Assembly (NCBI GenBank): GCA_937952345.1
Contig: CALFYN010000959.1
Location: 1 to 16,253, forward strand
Direction: 5' to 3'
DNA from: an uncultured Acidobacteriota bacterium
Lineage (GTDB): Bacteria > Acidobacteriota > Terriglobia > Bryobacterales > Bryobacteraceae
DNA: 16,253 nucleotides
Under the pieces are notes generated by a model. The model did no database searches, had not been told where the DNA came from, and saw only the letters and a list, made by a program, of their open reading frames with translations. Shown here one piece after another: positions 6,682 to 13,735 of the stretch. The position numbers and the translations under genes were made by a program. Each line of letters starts with the position of its first letter. Positions within the stretch are counted from its first letter, which is position 1.

Positions 6682-6910
6682 ATCCTGTGCTTCCGCCAGA
6701 ATCAACGGCCCGAGGAACGGAGAAAGCGCTTCTGTCGTCACCAACTCCACTCGATGCCCCAATCGCTCTTCCAGTAGCTCACAAAGCGCAAGAAAGCGAT
6801 CGAACGTCTTGGCGCCGGGGGAAAACTGCACCAATTAAGTTGATATCGCCGTCTGGTCGGGCTTCACCGCGCACGACGGAACCGCATAATCGAAGTCGAG
6901 AGACGCCACC
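6679..6910 (-). pseudogene. Decayed minimal nucleotidyltransferase (MNT family), frameshifted
   Basis: These are remains of a small Pol-beta-type nucleotidyltransferase of the kind found as the MNT half of HEPN/MNT toxin-antitoxin pairs or as solitary genes. On the minus strand, bases 6904-6836 read VSRLRLCGSVVRGEARPDGDINL, an eroded version of the G-S-x-x-R-G...D-x-D core. One extra base at 6835 then shifts the frame. From 6834 it continues as LVQFSPGAKTFDRFLALCEL, followed by ELVTTEALSPFLGP and ILAEAQDV. The first acidic motif is damaged (SDxDL has become GDINL), and the N-terminus is missing at the dehydratase stop. The C-terminal end runs into tandem hairpins. The downstream frame stays open from a TTG to 6580 but lacks the catalytic core. 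No HEPN partner is nearby. Confidence 0.8.
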
Positions 6911-6921
6911 CGCGCGCCGCC

Positions 6922-8061
6922 TCACTCCAGCCGCAAATCCACGCCCAACCCCGCCCGATCCGGCAACGCATACGCATTGCCCTCCATCCGCAGCGGCTCA
7001 TCCAGATACCGGTTCGCCACCGTAAGCACCTGCGGATTATATTCCGTCAGCGAGCACGCCTCCACCGCCGCGCCGAAATGAATCGCCGCCGCAATCTGCG
7101 GCCCCATCGCAATCGAAATATGCGGCACCACCGCGCAACCGCGCTCGGCCGCCATCGCGGCAATGCGCAGCCCTTCCGTGATTCCGCACCGCCCCAGATC
7201 CGGCTGATACACCCGCAACGCACCACGCTCGAAAAACGGCAGCATCTCAAACCGTGTGCGGTACGATTCCCCAATCGCCACCGGCGTGTCAATCCGCAAA
7301 GCCAGCGCCGCATGCGCCTCGGCATCCTCCGGCAGCAACGGCGCCTCCAGCCACAGTGCCCGGCGCACATCCAACTCGCGCCCGAACTCGACGCAATCTG
7401 CCGGCGTCAATCGCCACAACGCATCCACCGCGATCCGCGCCTCCGCCGGCAACTCATCCATCGCCCGCAGAAAATCGCCCTGCTCCCGCACATCGAAAAA
7501 CAGCTTGAACTTCGTGTATCCCTCACCCAAATACCGTTCCGCCGAAGCCCGCCGCGACGCCGCCGGCAATCCACTCACATACGCCGGCACACTCCGCTGC
7601 GTGCCACCCAGCAGTGCATACACCGGCTGATCCGCAATCTTCCCCGCCAGATCCCACAGCGCCGTATCGACGCCGCTGATCGCGTCCAGCATGAATCCGC
7701 CCGTCTGCCCGCGCACCCGCATCGTCGAGTACATGCGATCCCACAACGCCTCGATCTCCGCGCGCGTCCCCTCAAACGCAACACCCTCCAGCGCCGGCGC
7801 CAGTAGCAACCGCACAATCTCACACGCCACTTCCGGAGCCAGCGGCGCCTGCGCTTCGCCCCATCCGTACATCCCGTTGTCCAACGTCACCTTGATCAGC
7901 GCCGTCTCGAAATTCACCGAATACAGCGCCGGATAAACATCGGACCACCGGTAATCCCCCGCGCCTTTCGCCAGCAACGTCGGCGTGCCTGCCGTGCCCG
8001 TCGCCGCCTGCATATCGCGCGGCATGCGAAACGGACGCGCCTCTATCCGCGCAATCTTCAT
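6922..8061 (-). CDS. Enolase-superfamily acid-sugar dehydratase (mandelate racemase group)
   Basis: This 379-residue member of the mandelate racemase/muconate lactonising enzyme group most likely dehydrates an aldonic or uronic acid to a 2-keto-3-deoxy acid, using Mg2+. A capping domain (1-130) precedes the barrel. The catalytic KxK motif is TKFKLF with Lys184 and Lys186. Metal ligands are Asp213 (IAVDALW), Glu239 (WLEAPL) and Glu265 (AIGESY). The His-Asp dyad is His314 (VVPHIS) with Asp288 (QPDLGRCG). This full set marks a dehydratase rather than a cycloisomerase. ATG 8061 overlaps the stop of the aldolase gene by ATGA, which implies coupled translation. With the aldolase it forms a two-step route to pyruvate. 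The exact substrate (xylonate, galactonate, fuconate or similar) cannot be read from the sequence. Confidence 0.9.
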   Translation of the reverse strand: MKIARIEARPFRMPRDMQAATGTAGTPTLLAKGAGDYRWSDVYPALYSVNFETALIKVTLDNGMYGWGEAQAPLAPEVACEIVRLLLAPALEGVAFEGTRAEIEALWDRMYSTMRVRGQTGGFMLDAISGVDTALWDLAGKIADQPVYALLGGTQRSVPAYVSGLPAASRRASAERYLGEGYTKFKLFFDVREQGDFLRAMDELPAEARIAVDALWRLTPADCVEFGRELDVRRALWLEAPLLPEDAEAHAALALRIDTPVAIGESYRTRFEMLPFFERGALRVYQPDLGRCGITEGLRIAAMAAERGCAVVPHISIAMGPQIAAAIHFGAAVEACSLTEYNPQVLTVANRYLDEPLRMEGNAYALPDRAGLGVDLRLE

Positions 8062-8942
8062 GCCTCGATCATCCGCCGCAGCACTTCCAACTCCTCCAGC
8101 CCCGCGCCGTTCAACGTCGAAGTAGGATGCCGCACCCGCGCCGACGCCAGAATGCCGCGCTTCACCATGTTGTGCTTCATCGCCGATACGCCCAGCCCCG
8201 GCTGCAGTTCAAAGCGGATCAGCGGCAGCGCGCGCGAAAACTCGCTCCACGCCTGCTCCGTGCGCCCCGCCTGCAAATGCCGCCAAATCGACACGTACAC
8301 CGAAGGAATATCGTTGTTCGGCATCGTGCCCACCGCCCCGCGCTGGTACTCCTCAATCAGAAACTGCGCATTCAGTCCGCCGAAAATCGTCAGCTCACTG
8401 CCCGCATTCTGCAACGCCGTGATCTTCGGAGCCGTCGGCGGCGCTTCCACCTTCACCAGTTTCACCCGCTCGATCTCGCGCCCCATGCGCGCCAGCAACG
8501 CCGCCGGCATCGCCACGCCCGTCATCAGCGGAGCATCCTGCACCATGATCGGCACCGGCACCGCCTTGCTGATGGCATCGAAGTAAAACAGCAGCCCGTC
8601 GCCATCCGGCTTCAGCAAATACGGAGGCAGCACCATCAGCGCCGCCGCGCCCAGATCCGCCACTTCCTGGCTCAGCGCCACCGCCGCATCCGTGCCCGTA
8701 TGTCCCGAACTCGCAATCAGCGGAACGCGCCCGTTCACCCGCTGCACAATGTGCTTGAGCAGCGGCGCGCGCTCTTCGTTCAACAAAGCGTAGCCCTCGC
8801 TCGCATTGCCGAATAGCCCGAGCCCGTCCACTTCCTGCTCCAGCGTCCATTCGATCAACCGGTCCAGCGACGCGTAATCAATCGTGCCATCATCCGCGAA
8901 AGGAGTGGCCAATATGGGATAAATCCCTTGAAATTCCGTCAA
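8058..8942 (-). CDS. DapA/N-acetylneuraminate lyase-family aldolase (likely 2-keto-3-deoxy sugar acid aldolase)
   Basis: This 294-residue class I aldolase forms a Schiff base with a pyruvate-type substrate. It has FQGIYPILATPFADDGTID (4-22), LGLFGNASEGYAL (41-53) in the place of the usual GTTGE, and Lys164 in VKLVKVEAPP as the expected Schiff-base lysine. The usual Tyr of the YNxP motif is absent; that position reads VQDAPL (134-139). Together with the altered GTTGE motif, this argues against true dihydrodipicolinate synthase and for a sugar-acid aldolase or dehydratase. The start is TTG 8942, which shares TTGA with the GntR stop. The end shares ATGA with the dehydratase start. The regulator, this gene and the dehydratase are therefore one translationally coupled operon. 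Role inferred from context: cleave a 2-keto-3-deoxy acid to pyruvate and an aldehyde. Confidence 0.88.
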   Translation of the reverse strand: MTEFQGIYPILATPFADDGTIDYASLDRLIEWTLEQEVDGLGLFGNASEGYALLNEERAPLLKHIVQRVNGRVPLIASSGHTGTDAAVALSQEVADLGAAALMVLPPYLLKPDGDGLLFYFDAISKAVPVPIMVQDAPLMTGVAMPAALLARMGREIERVKLVKVEAPPTAPKITALQNAGSELTIFGGLNAQFLIEEYQRGAVGTMPNNDIPSVYVSIWRHLQAGRTEQAWSEFSRALPLIRFELQPGLGVSAMKHNMVKRGILASARVRHPTSTLNGAGLEELEVLRRMIEA

Positions 8943-9613
8943 TCCGTGCCTCCGCTCACAATACTCGCCAGCGAACTGCGCGCGCGTTCAATATGCGCCG
9001 TCAACGCCTTCACCACACGCCGCGCATCCTTCGCTTCCAGCGCGGCTACGATTTCCTCGTGCTCCAGTTGCTCCTGCGCCAGCCGCGTCCGCCAGTCCGC
9101 GTTCGCGCTGTGCACCCGGGCGATCTGCAGGTGCGCATTTAACTCCGAGTACATCTCCAACAGCTTGAAATTCCCCGACGATTCGATAATCAGCTTGTGA
9201 AATCGTTGATTATCCTGTTCGTGCCGCTGCCGGTCCGCCGCGCATTCCACCGGCAACGCCAGAGCCCGCAGCAACCCGCGCAACTCCGCCTGCTGCTCCC
9301 CGCTGATCCGTTTCACGGCCAACTCCCCAGCCAGGCATTCCAGCGCCCGCCGGATATCAAACGTCTCTTCAATATCCCGCGGCGACAACGACGTCACATA
9401 CGTCCCGCTGCGCGGATGCACCTGAATCAAGCCCTCCGCCGAAAGCTGCTGGATCGCGTGGCGCACCGGCGTAATGCTTACGCCCAGCTTCTCGGCGATC
9501 TCCTCCACCTGTAGCCGCTCTCCCGGTTTGAATACATGGTTCAGGATGGCTTGCCGCAATGCATCGTACACTTCATCCGTCGCGCGGCGGCGGGCGATTT
9601 TCGTGAATTCCAT
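8939..9613 (-). CDS. GntR-family transcriptional regulator, FadR/FCD subfamily
   Basis: This 224-residue dimeric regulator has an N-terminal winged helix (about 10-75: VYDALRQAILNHVFKPGERL, then VSITPVRHAIQQLSAEGLI and SGTYVT). The C-terminal FCD domain is all-helical. Candidate metal or ligand residues are Asp134 and His139 (DNQRFH), His185 (HEEIVAAL) and His207 (HIERA). FCD proteins often sense sugar acids or other carboxylates, which fits the coupled aldolase and dehydratase. ATG 9613 has no strong ribosome site. A 21-bp imperfect palindrome at 9623-9643, starting 10 bp upstream, is the likely binding site and would allow autorepression. The spacer to the divergent operon at 9735 is 121 bp, so it may also affect that operon. 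Confidence 0.92.
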   Translation of the reverse strand: MEFTKIARRRATDEVYDALRQAILNHVFKPGERLQVEEIAEKLGVSITPVRHAIQQLSAEGLIQVHPRSGTYVTSLSPRDIEETFDIRRALECLAGELAVKRISGEQQAELRGLLRALALPVECAADRQRHEQDNQRFHKLIIESSGNFKLLEMYSELNAHLQIARVHSANADWRTRLAQEQLEHEEIVAALEAKDARRVVKALTAHIERARSSLASIVSGGTD

Positions 9614-9622
9614 GGGCAGGAA

Positions 9623-9643
9623 GATCAGTGTATCATACTGATC
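9623..9643. promoter_or_regulatory. Candidate operator for the GntR/FCD regulator
   Basis: Arms GATCAGT and ACTGATC flank a 7-bp core, and GTATCATAC is nested inside as a second perfect 9-bp palindrome offset by one base. Size and TA-rich core fit GntR-family sites. On the minus strand the core contains TATGAT, a -10-like hexamer for the regulator operon, so binding would block its promoter. It lies about 30 bp upstream of the divergent promoter's -35. Confidence 0.65.
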
Positions 9644-9673
9644 ACGGAAAATCTGAAATATTTTATTCTAGAC

Positions 9674-9702
9674 TTTACACCCGCCCCCTCCGCTGATATG
9701 CT
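9674..9702 (+). promoter_or_regulatory. Predicted sigma-70 promoter of the exported-protein operon
   Basis: TTTACA (9674-9679) and TATGCT (9697-9702) are separated by exactly 17 bp, with TG one base before the -10 (extended -10). Transcription would start around 9709, giving a leader of about 25 bases to ATG 9735. No strong Shine-Dalgarno is seen; CTGGGA at 9724-9729 is the best option. Confidence 0.5.
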
Positions 9703-9734
9703 GTCCTTGATATAGTCCAAATACTGGGATACCA

Positions 9735-12329
9735 ATGCGCAGACTTCTCCTCCTCCTCTGTCCCATCCTCGTGGCCGGGCAAACCTCGGAGGGCTTCCTC
9801 CGCTTTCCCGCCAACGAAGAGATCGGTGCCCTCTCCGCCGTAGCCATCGACCAGAAGGACAATATCTACGTGCTTCACCGCGGCCCAAAGCCGCTCATGG
9901 TCTTCGATCGCGCCGGCAAGCACCTCCGCAGCTTCGGCGACGGTATGTTCCAGGTTCCCCACGGCCTTCGCATCGACCCGCAAGGCAACCTCTGGACCAC
10001 CGACAACAAGCTCAACAACATTCGCAAATTCACCCCCGCCGGCAAGCTCCTCCAAACCCTCGAAGGCAATTTCAAATCCCCCGATGATCTCGTCTTCACC
10101 TCGAAAGGCGAGATCGTAGTCGCTGACACCGGCAACGGCCGCCTCGCCCGCATCAATACAAAAGGTGAGATTCTCCAAACCTGGGGCAAGAAGGGCAAGG
10201 CCCCCGGCGAATTCGCCACCGCCCACGGACTCGCCATCGACAACAAAGACCGCATCTACGTCGCCGACCGCGGCAACAACCGCGTCCAGGTCTTCTCCAC
10301 CGATGGCAAGCTGCTCCACGAATGGAAAGGCTTCGGAAACCCATTCGGACTCCACGTGCACGGCGGCCAGCTCATCATCTCCGACGGCGACGCGCACAAG
10401 ATGACGCACCTCAACCTCAGCGACGGCGCCATCGCCACGCAGTGGGGCAACCCCGAAACCCTGCAACTGCCGCACCTCATGGCCACCGATTCCAAAGGCC
10501 GCCTCTTCATCGCCGAGGTGAACGGCAAGCGCGTCCAGATCTTCCATCTCAAGCAGGCCAGCAGCAGCCTCCACGGCCAGGATGAAATCGATGCCGCACA
10601 CCGCGCGCTCTTTCAACCCCCCGCCAATCCCAGCAAAAACACCGCGGCCATCACATCGCAAGTGGCCGCCAAACTTCCGGCCCGCGAAGGCGCCACCGAT
10701 ATCCCACTGCGCAACTACATCGATGAACACATCTTCGGCCGCATGAAGAAAGACGGCGTCCCGCACGCCAGACTCGCCAGCGACGAAGAGTTCGCGCGCC
10801 GCGCATGGCTCGACGCCACCGGACGCATCCCGCCCTACGATCAGCTCTCCGCCTTCCTCGCCGACAAAGATCCCGCCAAGCGCGAAAAGCTCGTGGACCG
10901 CCTCCTTTCGAGCAACGGCTTCATCGACAAGTGGACCTATTACTTCGAAGATCTCTATCGTGCCGGCGGCCGCATGGGCTACGGCCTGAACCTCTTCCAC
11001 TACTGGCTGCGCGAGTGGCTCCGCCTCGATCGCCCCTACAACGAAGTGGTCACCGATCTCCTCACCGGCGGCGGCAAAACCAGCTTCTCCGTGCCCGGCG
11101 GACTCTACTTCGCCCGCGACTTCGTCAAAGCCAAAGACGATCCCGATGCCCCCGACGGCATGGACCTCGTCAACATTCCCGACACCGTCGACGAGTTCAC
11201 CGTCACCTACGGCAAAGTATTCCTCGGCCTCAATCTCGCCTGCATCTCCTGCCACGACGGCAAGAATCACCTCGAAAAGGTCAACGTCTTCCTGGTCGGC
11301 AAGAAGCGCGAAGATTTCTTCCGCCAGGCCGGCTTCTACGGCAAAACGCGACAGATCATGAATTGGGAGAACGGCTATCAGGCCAACCAGGAATACACCG
11401 TCGATGACGAAGCGCCCGGCTACGATACGAAATCCGAATCCATCGTCCGCGTCGCCCGCACCGGCGGCAGCAGCAAGCCGCGCTTCATCCTCACCGGCGA
11501 AGAGCCGCGCCCCGGCCAGCACGAGCGCGACGAACTGGCGCGCATGCTCACCACCCACATTCAGTTCTCCCGCGCCTTCACCAATCGCATCTGGGCCGAA
11601 CTGATGGGCTTCGGCATCGTCGAACCAGTCGACGATTTCGACCTCGCCCGCTACGACCGCAACAACCTCCCCGAAGGCTGGACCCTTCAGCCATCGAATC
11701 CCGAACTGCTCGACGCCATGGCCCGCGATTTCCAGCAGAGCAACTACAGCTTCAAGAAATTCATGCGCCGCATCATGACCTCCAGCGCCTATCAGCTCAG
11801 CTCGCGCTTTGACGGCGAATGGAAAGAGCAGTACAACTCCTACTACGCCCGCAAATTCGTGCGCATGCTCAGTGCCGCCGAACTGCACGACGCCATTGCG
11901 CTCGCCACCAACAAGCCCGCCGCCTTCTCCAGCGGCACCGAAAAGGTCCCCATGGTGCAGCAAATGTCGGAGCCGAAAAAAGCCGGCAAGGAAGTACAAG
12001 GCTTCATGAAAATCTTCGGCCAGTCCAATCGCGATGAAATGCCGAAGAAGACCCCCGCCAGTTCGCTGCAGGCCATGCTGCTCATGCAATCGAAGATCGT
12101 CACAGATCGTGTGCTGGCCATGGGAGGCACGCGCGTCGAAGCCCTGCTCAAGGAAACCACCACCAATCCCGAACTGGCTGAGCGCCTCTTCCTCGCCACC
12201 ATCAGCCGCAAGCCCACCGCGCAAGAGCGCGAAGTGGCCATCCAAGCCCTCGACAAGGACCGCCGCCGCGGCGCCGAAAACCTCCAGTGGGCTCTCATCA
12301 ACAGTCCGGAATTCATCTTCAATTACTAA
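9735..12329 (+). CDS. Exported NHL beta-propeller fused to DUF1549/DUF1553 (PSD1-type) protein with CxxCH
   Basis: This 864-residue protein has a signal peptide (MRRLLLLLCPILVAGQ). An NHL-repeat propeller (about 25-272) shows recurring blocks such as GLRIDPQGNLWTTD, DLVFTSKGEIVVAD and GLAIDNKDRIYVADRGNNRVQVF. A linker follows. DUF1549 (about 325-540) starts at LRNYIDEHIFGRM and has ARRAWLDATGRIPP. The C-terminal DUF1553 (about 560-864) ends with LFLATISRKPTAQERE and LQWALINSPEFIFNY. Inside DUF1549, ACISCHDG gives Cys503, Cys506 and His507, a CxxCH motif able to bind c-type haem. The DUF1549/DUF1553 pair is usually encoded beside DUF1501, as here 5 bp downstream, and is not biochemically defined. 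A propeller in place of a cytochrome or Ig-like N-terminus is a less usual arrangement. It probably acts outside the cytoplasm, perhaps in polymer or sulfated-glycan use. Confidence 0.9.
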   Translation: MRRLLLLLCPILVAGQTSEGFLRFPANEEIGALSAVAIDQKDNIYVLHRGPKPLMVFDRAGKHLRSFGDGMFQVPHGLRIDPQGNLWTTDNKLNNIRKFTPAGKLLQTLEGNFKSPDDLVFTSKGEIVVADTGNGRLARINTKGEILQTWGKKGKAPGEFATAHGLAIDNKDRIYVADRGNNRVQVFSTDGKLLHEWKGFGNPFGLHVHGGQLIISDGDAHKMTHLNLSDGAIATQWGNPETLQLPHLMATDSKGRLFIAEVNGKRVQIFHLKQASSSLHGQDEIDAAHRALFQPPANPSKNTAAITSQVAAKLPAREGATDIPLRNYIDEHIFGRMKKDGVPHARLASDEEFARRAWLDATGRIPPYDQLSAFLADKDPAKREKLVDRLLSSNGFIDKWTYYFEDLYRAGGRMGYGLNLFHYWLREWLRLDRPYNEVVTDLLTGGGKTSFSVPGGLYFARDFVKAKDDPDAPDGMDLVNIPDTVDEFTVTYGKVFLGLNLACISCHDGKNHLEKVNVFLVGKKREDFFRQAGFYGKTRQIMNWENGYQANQEYTVDDEAPGYDTKSESIVRVARTGGSSKPRFILTGEEPRPGQHERDELARMLTTHIQFSRAFTNRIWAELMGFGIVEPVDDFDLARYDRNNLPEGWTLQPSNPELLDAMARDFQQSNYSFKKFMRRIMTSSAYQLSSRFDGEWKEQYNSYYARKFVRMLSAAELHDAIALATNKPAAFSSGTEKVPMVQQMSEPKKAGKEVQGFMKIFGQSNRDEMPKKTPASSLQAMLLMQSKIVTDRVLAMGGTRVEALLKETTTNPELAERLFLATISRKPTAQEREVAIQALDKDRRRGAENLQWALINSPEFIFNY

Positions 12330-12334
12330 ACACC

Positions 12335-13735
12335 ATGCGCACGCCGATCTCCAGCTTCCTTCCTCACCGCCGCGACATCCTGCGGCTGGGCGGCTATGGC
12401 CTGCTAGGCGCTTTCGCTGAGCAATCGCTCATGCCCATCCGTGCGCGCGCCGCCGGCAAAGCCAACCCGCGCGGCACGGCCCGTTTCGCCATCGTCATCG
12501 AACTCGCGGGTGCCATCTCGCACCTCGACTCCTTCGACTTCAAGGAATCCGCAGGCACACCCAAAGACCTCGACGTCCGCCCCATCCGCGACAATCTCTA
12601 CCTCAGCCATCGCCTCTTCCCCGAGCTCTCCAAAGAGATGGACAAAGTCTCCATCATCCGCTCCATGAAGAGCCACGAAGTCGTCCACTTCCGCGGCCAA
12701 TACTACACGCAGGCCGGACGCCCGTTGAATCCCGCCATCGCGCCCGAAATCCCCAGCGTCGGCTCCGTCATCTCCTACGAGTTCGAAAAGCAGCGCCGCG
12801 AAACCGACACCTTCCCCACCTACATCGGCTGCAATCTCGACACCTCCGGCTGCGGCGCCATCAACACCGGCTTCCTCCCGCCGAAGCATTCCGTGCTCGA
12901 CATCAACCTCAAAGCCGGCATCGGCGCTACCGCCGTCGAAGGCGAAGCGCTGCAAGTTCTCGAAGAGCGCTACCGCCTGCTCCACGAACTCGACAAAGCC
13001 ATGGCCCCATCGCGCGAAGGCCGCGACCGTTCCTTCATCGGCTTCCGCGATTTTCAGCAGTCCGCCTATCAGGTGCTCGGCGACTCGCGCTGGCCCAAGG
13101 CGTTCGCCATGTCGCAGGAAGAGCGTGCCCGCTACGGCGAAAATGAAGTCGGCCTCGGCTGCCTGCTGGCCCGCAACCTCGTGCAGGCCGACGCCGGCAC
13201 GCGCTACATCCATATCACCCACCCCGATTGGGATCACCACAAGAACATCTTCAATCACGCCTCGAAATCGAATCACTACATCCGCTGCAATGAATTCGAT
13301 CGCGCCATGGCCAACCTGCTGCGCGATCTCAGCGCCTCACCCTCGCCGCGCGAAAAAGGCAAATCGCTGCTCGACGAAACCATGGTCGTCATGATCACCG
13401 AATTCGGCCGCACCCCCGGCGCATTGAACGGCAACGCCGGCCGCCATCATTACAATCCGGCCTACATCTCGCTGTTCGCCGGCGGCGGCGTCAAGCCCGG
13501 CCGCATCCTCGGCGCAACCGACAAAGACGGACTCACCGTCGTCGACACCGGCTGGAAGTACAAGCGCATGCAGCCCAAGACCGAAAACATCTACGCCACC
13601 ATCTACTCCGCCATCGGCATCGATTGGAAGAAGGAACTGACCAACACGCCTTCCAAGCGCGCCTACCGCTATGTGGATGTGCTCGGCGCCACGGAAATGG
13701 TGATGGATGACGAGATCGCAGAACTCTTTGTCTAA
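12335..13735 (+). CDS. DUF1501 family exported protein (sulfatase/alkaline phosphatase-like fold)
   Basis: This 466-residue protein has an N-terminal twin-arginine-type leader (HRRDILRLGGYGLLGAFAEQ, 11-30), so it is probably exported folded. DUF1501 marks are FAIVIELAGAISHLDSFDFK (51-70), THPDWDHH at about 294-301, and MVVMITEFGRTPGALNGNAG (350-369) followed by RHHYNPAYISLFAGGG. The spaced Asp/His residues recall the metal site of the alkaline phosphatase superfamily, to which the family is related. The start is ATG 12335, 5 bp after the propeller-DUF1549 gene; an in-frame extension to 12287 lies inside that gene and lacks the leader at its N terminus. DUF1501 proteins almost always accompany DUF1549/DUF1553 proteins, which implies a shared complex or pathway. 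No reaction is established. Confidence 0.92.
   Translation: MRTPISSFLPHRRDILRLGGYGLLGAFAEQSLMPIRARAAGKANPRGTARFAIVIELAGAISHLDSFDFKESAGTPKDLDVRPIRDNLYLSHRLFPELSKEMDKVSIIRSMKSHEVVHFRGQYYTQAGRPLNPAIAPEIPSVGSVISYEFEKQRRETDTFPTYIGCNLDTSGCGAINTGFLPPKHSVLDINLKAGIGATAVEGEALQVLEERYRLLHELDKAMAPSREGRDRSFIGFRDFQQSAYQVLGDSRWPKAFAMSQEERARYGENEVGLGCLLARNLVQADAGTRYIHITHPDWDHHKNIFNHASKSNHYIRCNEFDRAMANLLRDLSASPSPREKGKSLLDETMVVMITEFGRTPGALNGNAGRHHYNPAYISLFAGGGVKPGRILGATDKDGLTVVDTGWKYKRMQPKTENIYATIYSAIGIDWKKELTNTPSKRAYRYVDVLGATEMVMDDEIAELFV

Noticed and set aside
6580..6834. 84-residue intact protein from a TTG start
   Set aside because: It begins right after a stop and lacks the catalytic core, which is present in another frame just upstream. 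Its tail is translated hairpin repeat. It is better described as part of a pseudogene.
9675..12245. 856-codon open frame on the minus strand antisense to the NHL-DUF1549 gene
   Set aside because: It mirrors a real gene with clear domains. Its translation is low-complexity Ala/Gly/Glu/Val-rich, as expected from the complement of C-ending codons, and it has no recognisable motif.
12404..13276. 290-codon minus-strand frame antisense to DUF1501
   Set aside because: Composition is that of a complementary shadow; the plus-strand gene is well supported.
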